Shown piece by piece: positions 1 through 6,037 of a DNA stretch of 10,442 bases (positions are counted from its first letter, which is position 1; each line of letters begins with the position of its first letter). Source of the stretch: DASYHS01 sp035998295 (lineage in GTDB: Bacteria > Pseudomonadota > Alphaproteobacteria > Azospirillales > Azospirillaceae). Location: the NCBI RefSeq assembly GCF_035998295.1, contig NZ_DASYHS010000272.1, forward strand, positions 1 to 10,442, written 5' to 3'. Below the pieces are notes generated by a model. It saw only the letters and a program-made list of their open reading frames with translations. It had not been told where the DNA came from and did no database searches. The translations under genes and the position numbers were made by a program.

Positions 1-684
1 CTGCTGATCGCGCAGTATCTCCAGCTCGTCATCGGCATGTCGCCCATGACCGCGGGGGTGTGGACGATCCCGCCAGCCGTCGCCTGCGTGGCCGGATGCC
101 TGGGTGCGCCCGCGCTGGCGCAGCGGGTCCCGCCCGCGGCGATCGTCACGTCGGGCCTGCTGCTCGTGGCGGCCGGCTTCGCGGTCATGGCGGCGTTCAC
201 GGCCGGGTTCGGGCTGGCGGCGATCATTTCCGGCATGGCCGTCCTCGGGCTCGGCGTCGCGGCCATCGTGACGTTGGGTACCGACCTGATCCTCGCCAGC
301 GCCCCGGCGGAGAAGGCAGGCGCGGCATCGGCCATCTCCGAGACCGGCTCCGATCTCGGCGGTTCGTTCGGCGTGGCGGTGCTCGGCAGCGTCGGTGTCG
401 CCGTCTATCGGGCGGCGGTCGAGATACCGGAGGGGCTGAGCGAGGACCGTGTGGCGGCGGTGCGCGACACGCTCGGCGCGGCCGTCGACGTCGCGAGCGC
501 TCTCTCGGGCCCCTCCGGTCCCATCCTGCTCGAATCGGCCCGGCAGGCTTTCGAGGGCGGCCTGGTGTTCGCCTCGGGCGCGGGGTTCTGCGTCCTGCTG
601 TCCACCGCGATCTTCTTCGCGTGGACCAACCTGCGCCGCGGCGCCCTGCGCCCGGCGATCCAAAGCCAAGGAGACATCCGATGA
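1..684 (+). CDS. MFS transporter, DHA2 (14-TM drug:H+ antiporter) family, C-terminal part
   Basis: This is the 3' part of an inner-membrane proton-driven exporter; the reading frame is open from base 1, so the start lies outside the window. The visible 227 residues contain alternating hydrophobic segments (about residues 58-76, 77-98 and 185-205 of the fragment) and the opening QYLQLVIGMSP-AG motif typical of DHA2 exporters related to SmvA/QacA. It also has the SETGSDLGGSFGVAVLGS segment, which matches the conserved glycine-rich helix preceding the long extracytoplasmic loop in that family. The substrate cannot be told from sequence; family members export cationic biocides, dyes or antibiotics. 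The stop codon overlaps the start of the next gene (ATGA at 681-684), so the two are probably translationally coupled. Confidence in the family is high and in the substrate nil. Confidence 0.88.
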   Translation: MLIAQYLQLVIGMSPMTAGVWTIPPAVACVAGCLGAPALAQRVPPAAIVTSGLLLVAAGFAVMAAFTAGFGLAAIISGMAVLGLGVAAIVTLGTDLILASAPAEKAGAASAISETGSDLGGSFGVAVLGSVGVAVYRAAVEIPEGLSEDRVAAVRDTLGAAVDVASALSGPSGPILLESARQAFEGGLVFASGAGFCVLLSTAIFFAWTNLRRGALRPAIQSQGDIR

Positions 685-1070
685 CCACGGAACGCGACGA
701 ACGGGCGATCCATGCCCTGATCGAGGACTGGACCGACGCGATCTGCAAGGGCGACATCGACGGGGTCCTGGCGAACCGGGCGGACGACATCGTCATGTAC
801 GACGTGCCGGAGCCGATCCAGGAAAAGGGCATCGACGCCTACAGGCGGACCTGGACGCTCTTCTTCGAGCACAACGAAGCCGGGCCCGACCGCTTCAGGC
901 TCAGTGACGTCCAGGTCGTCGCCGGCGGCGACGTCGCCTACGCCCATGGCCTGCTCACGATCGGCGGCGGCGACGCCTACTGCCGCCTCACGCTCGGTCT
1001 GCGGCGCATCGGCGGCATGTGGAAGGTGGCGCACGAGCACCATTCCATCCCGATCAAGCTTGGTCGATGA
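681..1070 (+). CDS. SnoaL-like / NTF2-fold small protein (YybH or ketosteroid-isomerase-like)
   Basis: A 129-residue soluble cytoplasmic protein with the cone-shaped NTF2-like fold expected from its pattern. The N-terminal helix ERDERAIHALIEDWTDAICKG is followed by a central DIVMYDVPEP strand-loop and a C-terminal strand pair LTLGLRRIGGMWKVAHEHHS, which is the signature end of YybH/SnoaL_3-type proteins. Family members include isomerases, cyclases, hydrolases and many proteins of unknown role, so no reaction can be assigned. The start ATG is preceded by AAGGAG at 668-673 (7-nt spacing), and the ATG overlaps the MFS stop by four bases, implying coupled expression with the exporter. It may modify or sequester the exporter's substrate, but that is inference from position only. 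Confidence 0.85.
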   Translation: MTTERDERAIHALIEDWTDAICKGDIDGVLANRADDIVMYDVPEPIQEKGIDAYRRTWTLFFEHNEAGPDRFRLSDVQVVAGGDVAYAHGLLTIGGGDAYCRLTLGLRRIGGMWKVAHEHHSIPIKLGR

Positions 1071-1136
1071 TCCCGTCACGGCCGCACCAACCTCTTGCGC
1101 GGCGTGCTCGAACTCCGACGAGGACGCGCGGGCCCG

Positions 1137-1955
1137 TCAGGCGGCTTCCAGCACGGCGCTGAGGAAGGCGCGGGTGCGCTCGTTCTCGGGGTTGGCGAAG
1201 AGGCGCTCGGGCGGGCCCTGCTCGGCGATGCGGCCCTGGTCGAAGAAGCAGACCCGGTCCGCGAACTCGCGCGCGAAGCCCATCTGGTGCGTCACCATCA
1301 GCATGGTCAGGTCGTGCTCGTCGGAGAGGCGGCGGATCACGCCCAGAACCTCGCCGACCAGCTCGGGGTCGAGGGCGGAGGTCACCTCGTCGAACAGCAT
1401 CACCTTCGGCCGCATCGCGAGTGCCCGGGCGATCGCGACGCGCTGCTGCTGGCCGCCCGAGAGCCGGCTCGGATACTGGTCGACCTTGTCCTCCAGCCCG
1501 ACCATGGCCAGCAGCTCGGAGGCGCGCTGCTCCGCCTCGCGCCGGGACAGGCCGAGCACGTGGATCGGCGCCTCGATGCAGTTGCCGAGCGCGGTCATGT
1601 GCGGGAACAGGTTGAAGTGCTGGAACACCATGCCGATCTTGCCGCGGACCCGGCGCAGGTGCCGCTCGTCGGCGGGGACGAGGCGGCCGCGCCGATCCAT
1701 GTGGGTCAGCGGCTCGCCGTCGACCTCGATCACGCCGCCGTCGATCCGCTCCAGGGTCATCAGGACGCGCAGCAGCGTCGATTTCCCCGAACCGCTGGGG
1801 CCGATGATCGCGACCTTCTCGCCGCGCGCGACGTCGAGGTCGAGATGGTCGAGCACGGTGAGCGCGCCGTAGCGCTTCTCGACCGCCCGGAAGCGGACCA
1901 TGGGCTCGTCGGCGGTGGGGGCGGCAGCGAGAGGGTCGGTGGGGGCCACGGTCAT
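1137..1955 (-). CDS. ehuA: Ectoine/hydroxyectoine ABC transporter ATP-binding protein EhuA
   Basis: ATPase subunit of a polar amino-acid type (GlnQ/HisP family) importer, 272 residues, acting on the cytoplasmic face with EhuC and EhuD. Walker A GPSGSGKST is at residues 52-60, the Q-loop glutamine at 112 (MVFQHFNLFPHMTAL), the signature LSGGQQQR at 165-172, Walker B VMLFDE at 185-190 and the switch histidine at 223 (VTHQM). The stretch FDEVTSALDPELVGEVL and the long insert after the second strand resemble EhuA proteins. The start lies 4 nt after the ehuD stop and has a weak GGAAAGG-type ribosome site. The first 18 residues are extra relative to the usual family N-terminus; an internal ATG at 1901 (Met19) is possible but has no ribosome site. 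It is the last gene of the operon. Paralogous GlnQ-type ATPases are very similar, so the ectoine assignment rests on the whole operon. Confidence 0.9.
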   Translation of the reverse strand: MTVAPTDPLAAAPTADEPMVRFRAVEKRYGALTVLDHLDLDVARGEKVAIIGPSGSGKSTLLRVLMTLERIDGGVIEVDGEPLTHMDRRGRLVPADERHLRRVRGKIGMVFQHFNLFPHMTALGNCIEAPIHVLGLSRREAEQRASELLAMVGLEDKVDQYPSRLSGGQQQRVAIARALAMRPKVMLFDEVTSALDPELVGEVLGVIRRLSDEHDLTMLMVTHQMGFAREFADRVCFFDQGRIAEQGPPERLFANPENERTRAFLSAVLEAA

Positions 1956-1959
1956 CGCG

Positions 1960-2622
1960 TCAGCCTTTCCGAAGTGCGAGCCGACGCTCGACGCGGCGCA
2001 CGAGGGCCGAGGAGACGAGGCTCATGACGAGGAAGAACACGCCGACCAGGGTGATCGGCTCGAGGTAGCGGAACGTGTCGGAACCGATGATCTTCGCCCG
2101 CTGCATCAGCTCGACCACCGCGATCGCGGACAGCAGCGGCGTGTCCTTGAACATCGCGATCAGGTAGTTGCCGAGTGCGGGGACCACCGGCGGGATCGCC
2201 TGGGGCAGGACGACGTCGCGGTACGTCGTCCAGGGGCCGAGGTTCAGCGCGACCGCCGCCTCCCACTGGCCGCGCCGGATGCCCTGGAGGCCGGCGCGGT
2301 AGACCTCGGCCGTGTAGGCGCTGTAGTGCAGCGCGAGACCGGCGATGCCGGCGACCATGGCCGGCAGCACGATCCCGAATTCCGGCAGGACGTAGAAGGC
2401 GAAGTAGATCTGGATCAGCAGCGGCGTGCTGCGCACGAACTCGATCAGCGCGCCCACCGGCACCGAAATGAACCATCTCCGGCTCATCCGCAGGATGGCG
2501 AGCACGAGGCCGAGCACGACCGCGACCGCGAAGCCGATGACGGTCGCGAACACCGTGATCCGCGCGGCTTCGAGGAGCAGGGGCAGGATCTCGAGCGCGA
2601 AGCCCCAGTCGAATCCCTCCAT
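1960..2622 (-). CDS. ehuD: Ectoine/hydroxyectoine ABC transporter permease EhuD
   Basis: Inner-membrane permease, 220 residues, of the His/Glu/Gln/Arg/opine three-gene permease family (BPD_transp_1 domain). Hydrophobic helices lie at about 12-44, 56-80, 84-103, 147-170 and 188-208. The cytoplasmic EAA loop that docks on the ATPase is at about 121-142 (EAAVALNLG...VVLPQA). The segments EFVRSTPLLIQIYFAFYVLP, LALHYSAYTAEVYRAG and AMFKDTPLLSAIAVVELM closely match EhuD as I remember it from rhizobia. The start ATG directly abuts the ehuC stop codon (zero spacing) and has a GGAGGA ribosome site at 2631-2636, so it is tightly coupled to ehuC. It should form a heterodimeric channel with EhuC. Confidence 0.9.
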   Translation of the reverse strand: MEGFDWGFALEILPLLLEAARITVFATVIGFAVAVVLGLVLAILRMSRRWFISVPVGALIEFVRSTPLLIQIYFAFYVLPEFGIVLPAMVAGIAGLALHYSAYTAEVYRAGLQGIRRGQWEAAVALNLGPWTTYRDVVLPQAIPPVVPALGNYLIAMFKDTPLLSAIAVVELMQRAKIIGSDTFRYLEPITLVGVFFLVMSLVSSALVRRVERRLALRKG

Positions 2623-3279
2623 TCAGGCGGTCCTCCGGGCGATGCCGCGCGACAGCCGCCTCTCGGCGGCGCGCACGGCCAGCGCGATCGCCTGGGCGAG
2701 CAGGAAATAGATCACGAGGACCAGCGTGAAGATCTCGACCGTGCGGAAGGTGAAGGCGTTGAGCTGGGAGGCGCGGAAGGTCAGGTCGCCGAGCGTGATC
2801 AGCGAGACCAGCGAGGTCCCCTTCAGCAGCTCGATCATCAGGTTGCCCCAGGGCGGCAGCATCGCCAGCGCCGCCTGCGGCAGGACGATGCGGCGCATGC
2901 GCAGCGCGGGCGTCATGTTGAGGGCGACGGACGCCTCGATCTGGCTGCGCGGCACGGCCTGGATCGCCGAGCGCACGACCTCCGCGCCGTAGGCGCCGAT
3001 GTTGAGGCCGAGGCCCAGCACCGCGACCGTGAACGCGTCCAGCTCCAGGCTGAACGGCGGCAGCGGCAGGACGAAGTAGAGCCAGAAGAGCTGGACCAGC
3101 AGCGAGGTGCCGCGGAACGTCTCGACATAGACGGCGGCCAGCGCGCGCACCGGCCGCCAAGCGGACAGCCGCGCAAGCCCGGCAGCAAGGGCCAGCGCGG
3201 CTGCGAGCAGGGAGGCGACCGCGGTGATGCGGACCGTCAGCCAGGCGCCGTCGAGCAGCGGCGGAAGGAGTTCGAGCAT
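2623..3279 (-). CDS. ehuC: Ectoine/hydroxyectoine ABC transporter permease EhuC
   Basis: The second inner-membrane permease of the importer, 218 residues, same superfamily as EhuD and its presumed heterodimer partner. The N-terminus LELLPPLLDGAWLTVRITA, the helix-loop ETFRGTSLLVQLFWLYFVLP and the segment LGLNIGAYGAEVVRSAIQ are diagnostic of this permease type. The EAA loop is at about 115-136 (EASVALNMTP...RIVLPQA). No convincing Shine-Dalgarno sequence precedes the ATG. The 67 bases between ehuB and ehuC instead carry two short inverted repeats, which may lower permease expression relative to the binding protein. The C-terminus is basic (RRLSRGIARR), as expected for a cytoplasmic end. Confidence 0.9.
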   Translation of the reverse strand: MLELLPPLLDGAWLTVRITAVASLLAAALALAAGLARLSAWRPVRALAAVYVETFRGTSLLVQLFWLYFVLPLPPFSLELDAFTVAVLGLGLNIGAYGAEVVRSAIQAVPRSQIEASVALNMTPALRMRRIVLPQAALAMLPPWGNLMIELLKGTSLVSLITLGDLTFRASQLNAFTFRTVEIFTLVLVIYFLLAQAIALAVRAAERRLSRGIARRTA

Positions 3280-3346
3280 GGGATCGGGTGCGGACGATCC
3301 GGCGCGGCGCCCCGTCGCTGACGAAGCGCCGTGCCGGAAATCCCGC
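3280..3346 (-). promoter_or_regulatory. ehuB-ehuC intercistronic dyads, possible mRNA processing/attenuation element
   Basis: The 67-base gap between binding-protein and permease genes holds GGATCG/CGATCC (arms at 3281-3286 and 3295-3300, 8-nt loop) directly against the ehuC start, and GGCGC-G-GCGCC at 3301-3311. No U-run follows, so it does not look like an intrinsic terminator. In many binding-protein operons a stem-loop after the binding-protein gene stabilises its mRNA and reduces downstream expression; applying that here is inference. Confidence 0.35.
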
Positions 3347-4213
3347 TTACTCCGTGCAGAGCTCGGCGGTGGTCACGCCGGAGGGCATCTCGTTCTTGGT
3401 GAAGCCGAACTCCTCGACCAGGGCGAGGTGCTCGGGCGAGCCGACGAACTCGGCGAGGTGCTTGTCGAACTCCTCGCGCAGGGCCTCGTCCTCCTTGCGG
3501 AAGCCGAAGGCGCCCGAGCCCATGGCGGCTTCCGGCGTGGTGAACGGTTCCGCCCGCTCGACCGCGTCGCCGCCCTTGCGGGCCATCTGCTCGATCGAGA
3601 TCGCGGTCAGCGCCGCGGCGTCGACCCGGCCGGCGCGCACCGCGCCGATCATGCTCGCCTGGTCGGGCAGGCGCACGATGCGGTCATCGGGGATGCCGGC
3701 CTCCAGGGCGTAGTCGCGTTCGACGGCGCCGGCGAGAACGCCGAGCTGAGCGTCGTCGGCCGAGGCCACGTCCTCATAGGAGTGGAGGTCCTGCGGGTTG
3801 CCCGACGCCACCAGGAAGCCCTGGCCGAGCGTGTAGGTCGGTTCGGAGAACGCGATCTCGGCGCAGCGCTTGGGAGTGACGAACATGCCGGCGGCGATCA
3901 CGTCGAACCGGCCGGCCTTGAGGCCGGGGATCAGCGACGACCATTCGGTCAGGACGCCGTCCACCTCCGGGATGCCCATGCGCTCGAAGATCACCTTCGC
4001 GATCTCCGGCGCCTCGCCGGTCAGGGTGCCGTCGGGCGTGGCGTATCCGAAGGGGGCCTCGTTGGCGAAGGCGATCCGGACGTAGCCCCGCTCGCGCGCC
4101 TGCTCCAGCGTGTCCTGCGCCAGGGCGGCGCCCGAGACGCCGGCGGTCGCGGCCGCCGCGATCAGCGCGCCCGTCACGGCCGCGCCGAAGCGGCCCAAGG
4201 TTCCGTTCGACAT
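3347..4213 (-). CDS. ehuB: Ectoine/hydroxyectoine ABC transporter substrate-binding protein EhuB
   Basis: Periplasmic solute-binding protein (SBP family 3), 288 residues, first gene of the importer operon. It has a Sec signal peptide (hydrophobic stretch 10-31, cleavage probably after Ala32 in AALA-QD) and two lobes typical of the family. The core VRIAFANEAPF, IPGLKAGRFDVIAAGMF and PKRCAEIAFSEP, plus a C-terminal Cys (LCTE), aligns from memory with Sinorhizobium meliloti EhuB. Its ligand-contact positions appear as Glu52, Phe55, Phe111, Arg116 and Glu165, while the aromatic-box Tyr is Trp91 here and a contacting Thr is Val164. The start at 4213 is chosen because a perfect AGGAGG (4221-4226) sits 7 nt upstream and the signal peptide begins there; the frame is open to 4378 but those 55 upstream residues are not signal-like. 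An SBP for a related zwitterionic amino acid remains possible. Confidence 0.88.
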   Translation of the reverse strand: MSNGTLGRFGAAVTGALIAAAATAGVSGAALAQDTLEQARERGYVRIAFANEAPFGYATPDGTLTGEAPEIAKVIFERMGIPEVDGVLTEWSSLIPGLKAGRFDVIAAGMFVTPKRCAEIAFSEPTYTLGQGFLVASGNPQDLHSYEDVASADDAQLGVLAGAVERDYALEAGIPDDRIVRLPDQASMIGAVRAGRVDAAALTAISIEQMARKGGDAVERAEPFTTPEAAMGSGAFGFRKEDEALREEFDKHLAEFVGSPEHLALVEEFGFTKNEMPSGVTTAELCTE

Positions 4214-4220
4214 GGGGTGT

Positions 4221-4226
4221 CCTCCT
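4221..4226 (-). promoter_or_regulatory. Strong ribosome binding site of ehuB
   Basis: AGGAGG on the minus strand, 7 nt before the ATG at 4213. It fixes the ehuB start in preference to the in-frame ATG 55 codons upstream. Confidence 0.8.
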
Positions 4227-4334
4227 GTGTCTGCGTGTCGGCGCCGGTATCGCCCGAAAGGCCGCGACTCGCGGCAGGGGCCGGCGCACCGTCTGTGGGT
4301 TGCCTCCGTCGGCAAGCGGGCCGCTGATGCGACG

Positions 4335-4372
4335 CCGCAATATCGATTTGGTTTATCCTCAATTCCCCGGGA
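4335..4372 (-). promoter_or_regulatory. AT-richer patch, likely ehu operon promoter area
   Basis: About 120-160 bases upstream of ehuB is a short AT-rich stretch (it contains ATCGAT and, on the minus strand, TTGAGGATAAACC) in an otherwise very GC-rich setting. TTGAGG could serve as a -35 element, but I see no good -10 at standard spacing. The assignment rests on position and composition only. Confidence 0.2.
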
Positions 4373-4646
4373 TTTCAAGCCGTGCGTTCCCAGACCTGCG
4401 ATCGATCAACCTCCCGTCGGTCAAGTCGAGGAACCGGAAGCGCCTCCATTTGTCTCGGAAGAAGAACGGCTCATATTCATTGTCGTCGGGGCGCAGGCTC
4501 ATGAATTCGCGCAGATCTTTTATTACGGAGTACCGAAGACTGGCGGTGACGGGCCTTCGTCGCCAAATGACGTCGCGAAAGGCGCATGTACGGCGGCCTG
4601 CGCCGCCCGTTCGCTCGAACTGGACGCGGGGCATGCCAAATGCCAT
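4359..4646 (-). CDS. Hypothetical small protein (doubtful), orphan frame in low-GC interval
   Basis: A 95-codon frame I do not recognise. Its C-terminal half is rich in aromatic and charged residues (DDNEYEPFFFRDKWRRFRFLD) and looks more protein-like than the Arg/Pro/Ala-rich shadow frames elsewhere in the window. Its N-terminal third is basic and unremarkable. No ribosome site precedes the ATG at 4646, and the internal ATG at codon 50 has none either. It would be read in the same direction as ehu and ends 145 bases before ehuB. It could be a small lineage-specific gene, a decayed fragment of a transferred gene, or non-coding sequence. Open frames on the other strand overlap it, so openness alone is not evidence. 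Confidence 0.3.
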   Translation of the reverse strand: MAFGMPRVQFERTGGAGRRTCAFRDVIWRRRPVTASLRYSVIKDLREFMSLRPDDNEYEPFFFRDKWRRFRFLDLTDGRLIDRRSGNARLEIPGN

Positions 4647-4702
4647 AGTCCCGCGCCATCACGGAGACCTGAAAGAGGGGCCGAGGCCCCGATACAGCCG
4701 CC

Positions 4703-5098
4703 ATGAAAGAACGCATCTCATTCGCCACCTTCCTGTCGAACGTCCAGATCCGGCTCTTCACCTGGCGCCGGGGCGAGCTGGTGGGAACCGACGACTTCGG
4801 CAACCGGTACTTCCGTGACAGGAAGGCGCAGAAAGGCAGCGGCCGGCGCCAACGGCGCTGGGTGCTGTACAACGGCGAGCCCGAGGCGACGAAGGTCCCG
4901 CCGGAATGGCACGGCTGGCTGCACCACACCAACGACGCGCCGCTGAAGCCGGGCGACGCCTTCCACAAGCCGTGGCAGAAGGAGCACCAGCCCAACCGGA
5001 CCGGGACGATCGGCGCCTACCGCCCGCCCGGCCACACGCTGGAGGGCGGCCAGCGGGCGCGCGCCACCGGCGACTACGAGCCCTGGACCCCCGGTTGA
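4703..5098 (+). CDS. NADH:ubiquinone oxidoreductase NDUFA12 (B17.2) family subunit
   Basis: A 131-residue accessory subunit of respiratory complex I, homologous to mitochondrial NDUFA12/B17.2. It is expected on the cytoplasmic (matrix-equivalent) side of the peripheral arm. The family core is plain: LFTWRRGELVGTDDFGNRYF near residues 19-37, then the block WVLYNGEPEATKVPPEWHGW at 53-72 followed by LHHTND, and a proline-rich tail ending in YEPWTPG. The length is normal for bacterial members. This subunit is characteristic of Alphaproteobacteria and mitochondria and is usually encoded away from the nuo operon, as here. The ATG has no Shine-Dalgarno sequence at normal spacing; an inverted repeat lies 12 nt upstream. 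It is followed after 44 bases by mlaD in the same orientation. Confidence 0.95.
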   Translation: MKERISFATFLSNVQIRLFTWRRGELVGTDDFGNRYFRDRKAQKGSGRRQRRWVLYNGEPEATKVPPEWHGWLHHTNDAPLKPGDAFHKPWQKEHQPNRTGTIGAYRPPGHTLEGGQRARATGDYEPWTPG

Positions 5099-5142
5099 AC
5101 GGGTGCCGCGGGGCAGGGGCTGCAGGGGGCTGAGGTCTGGTC

Positions 5143-5667
5143 ATGCGCAGGAACGTCATTGAAACCGTGCTCGGCGGCGTCGTGCTCGCCGTCGCCGCCG
5201 TCTTCCTCGTCTTCGCCTATACGAGCGCGGATCTGCGCGCCGTCGACGGCTACGAGGTGACGGCGAACTTCTCCAGCGTCGGGGGGCTGCAGAACGGCAG
5301 CGACGTCCGCATCAGCGGCGTCAAGGTCGGCTCGGTCACCGGCCAGACGCTCGATCCCGACACCTTCCTCGCGGTCGTGCGCATGAACATCGACCCCGCG
5401 ATCCGGCTGCCCGGGGACACCGTCGCCGTGATCGCGAGCGAGAGCCTGCTGGGCGGGCGCTACATGGCCCTGGAGCCGGGCGGCGCGGAAGAGCTGATCG
5501 AGCCGGGCGGGCGCATCGAATACACCCAGTCGACGCCGGGTATCGAGCAGCTGCTGGGTCAGGTGATCTTCAGCATGCAGGGGGCCGGCGGCCCGGCGGC
5601 CGGCGGTGCGGCCGGCGGGGCCACCGACGCGCAGGAGGGGGCGGGCGGTGGCGGCCTTCTGGACTGA
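5143..5667 (+). CDS. mlaD: Outer-membrane lipid asymmetry protein MlaD (MCE domain)
   Basis: A 174-residue MCE protein anchored in the inner membrane. In the Mla system it forms a hexameric ring that binds phospholipid and works with MlaE (permease) and MlaF (ATPase) to move lipids between the membranes. One N-terminal transmembrane helix (residues 5-28) is followed by a single MCE domain at about 37-114, with the hallmark FSSVGGLQNGSDVRISGVKVG and the ASESLLGGRYMALEPGG end. A short helix IEQLLGQVIFS then leads into a low-complexity Gly/Ala tail (147-172), probably disordered. A GAGGT ribosome site at 5132-5136 precedes the ATG by 6 nt. No mlaE or mlaF is adjacent; in Alphaproteobacteria mlaD often sits beside ndufa12 and DUF2155 genes, as here. 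Its last 20 bases overlap the next gene. Confidence 0.93.
   Translation: MRRNVIETVLGGVVLAVAAVFLVFAYTSADLRAVDGYEVTANFSSVGGLQNGSDVRISGVKVGSVTGQTLDPDTFLAVVRMNIDPAIRLPGDTVAVIASESLLGGRYMALEPGGAEELIEPGGRIEYTQSTPGIEQLLGQVIFSMQGAGGPAAGGAAGGATDAQEGAGGGGLLD
5633..5638 (+). promoter_or_regulatory. Ribosome binding site inside mlaD that sets the DUF2155 GTG start
   Basis: AGGAGG lies within the last codons of mlaD, 9 nt before GTG 5648. An upstream in-frame ATG at 5606 would give 14 Arg/Pro-rich residues ahead of the signal peptide and has no such site. Confidence 0.7.
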
Positions 5668-6037
5668 CCGCGCGGCGCTCGCCGCTCTCGCGCTCGTGCT
5701 GGCTTCGGGCCTTGCCACCCCCCTGGCGGCGGAGCCGATGGAGGAGAAGCAGGAGGCGGTCCTTCAGGCGCTCGACAAGGTGACCGCGCGCGTCCGCACG
5801 ATCGAGGCGCCGGTCGGCGGCACGGTCGATTTCGGCGCGCTCGCGGTCACCATCCGCGCCTGCCGGAAGGCGCCGCCGATCGAGGCGCCGGAGGCGGCGG
5901 CCTTCCTGGAGATCGACGAGATCCGGCCGGGCGAGCAGTCGCAGAGGATCTTCGACGGCTGGATGTTCGCCTCCAGCCCCGCGCTCTCGGCGCTCGAACA
6001 CCCCGTCTACGACGTCTGGGTGCTGGACTGCAGGTAG
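5648..6037 (+). CDS. DUF2155 family exported protein of unknown function
   Basis: A 129-residue protein using a GTG start, chosen because AGGAGG at 5633-5638 lies 9 nt upstream and the predicted signal peptide starts there. It overlaps the mlaD 3' end by 20 bases, so it is probably translated with it. Residues 8-28 form a Sec signal peptide with likely cleavage after Ala28 (LAA-EP), pointing to the periplasm. The mature part carries the DUF2155 core: ALDKVTARV, FGALAVTIRACRKAPP, AFLEIDEI and the highly conserved ending IFDGWMFASSPALSALEHP followed by YDVWVLDC. Cys72 and Cys128 are the only cysteines and could pair as a disulfide. The molecular function is not known to me. Its position suggests a role linked to envelope or lipid homeostasis. 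The 3' end overlaps convergent aat by 31 bases. Confidence 0.92.
   Translation: MAAFWTDRAALAALALVLASGLATPLAAEPMEEKQEAVLQALDKVTARVRTIEAPVGGTVDFGALAVTIRACRKAPPIEAPEAAAFLEIDEIRPGEQSQRIFDGWMFASSPALSALEHPVYDVWVLDCR

Larger units (their letters stand above)
4214..4702. other. Interval of 489 bases between ehuB and ndufa12
   Basis: The divergent spacer between the ehu operon (leftward) and ndufa12 (rightward). It holds the ehuB ribosome site, an AT-richer patch at 4335-4372, the doubtful 95-codon frame at 4359-4646, and near its right end a 6-bp inverted repeat GGGGCC-GA-GGCCCC at 4677-4690. A weak plus-strand promoter candidate for ndufa12 is TGGACG (4621-4626), 17 nt, CATAGT (4644-4649). The stretch 4335-4560 is visibly less GC-rich than the genes on either side. 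No tRNA, repeat array or mobile-element end is visible. Confidence 0.6.

Noticed and set aside
1071..1136. Spacer between the convergent SnoaL-like gene and ehuA considered as a bidirectional terminator
   Set aside because: Only a 4-bp GACG/CGTC pairing around GGGCCC is visible, with no U-tract on either strand.
1095..3321. Long plus-strand open frames antisense to the ehu genes (up to 473 codons)
   Set aside because: They run opposite to clearly recognised transporter genes, are low-complexity in Arg, Asp, Glu, Gly, His and Gln, and match no family. They are shadows of high third-position GC on the minus strand.
4677..4690. GGGGCC-GA-GGCCCC inverted repeat considered as an intrinsic terminator
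   Set aside because: The 2-nt loop is too small for this stem to form fully, no T-run follows, and it lies directly upstream of ndufa12, not after a gene.
5577..5650. GC-rich repetitive stretch near the mlaD 3' end, considered as a repeat element
   Set aside because: It is in-frame codons for a Gly/Ala-rich, probably disordered MlaD tail, without a regular unit length.
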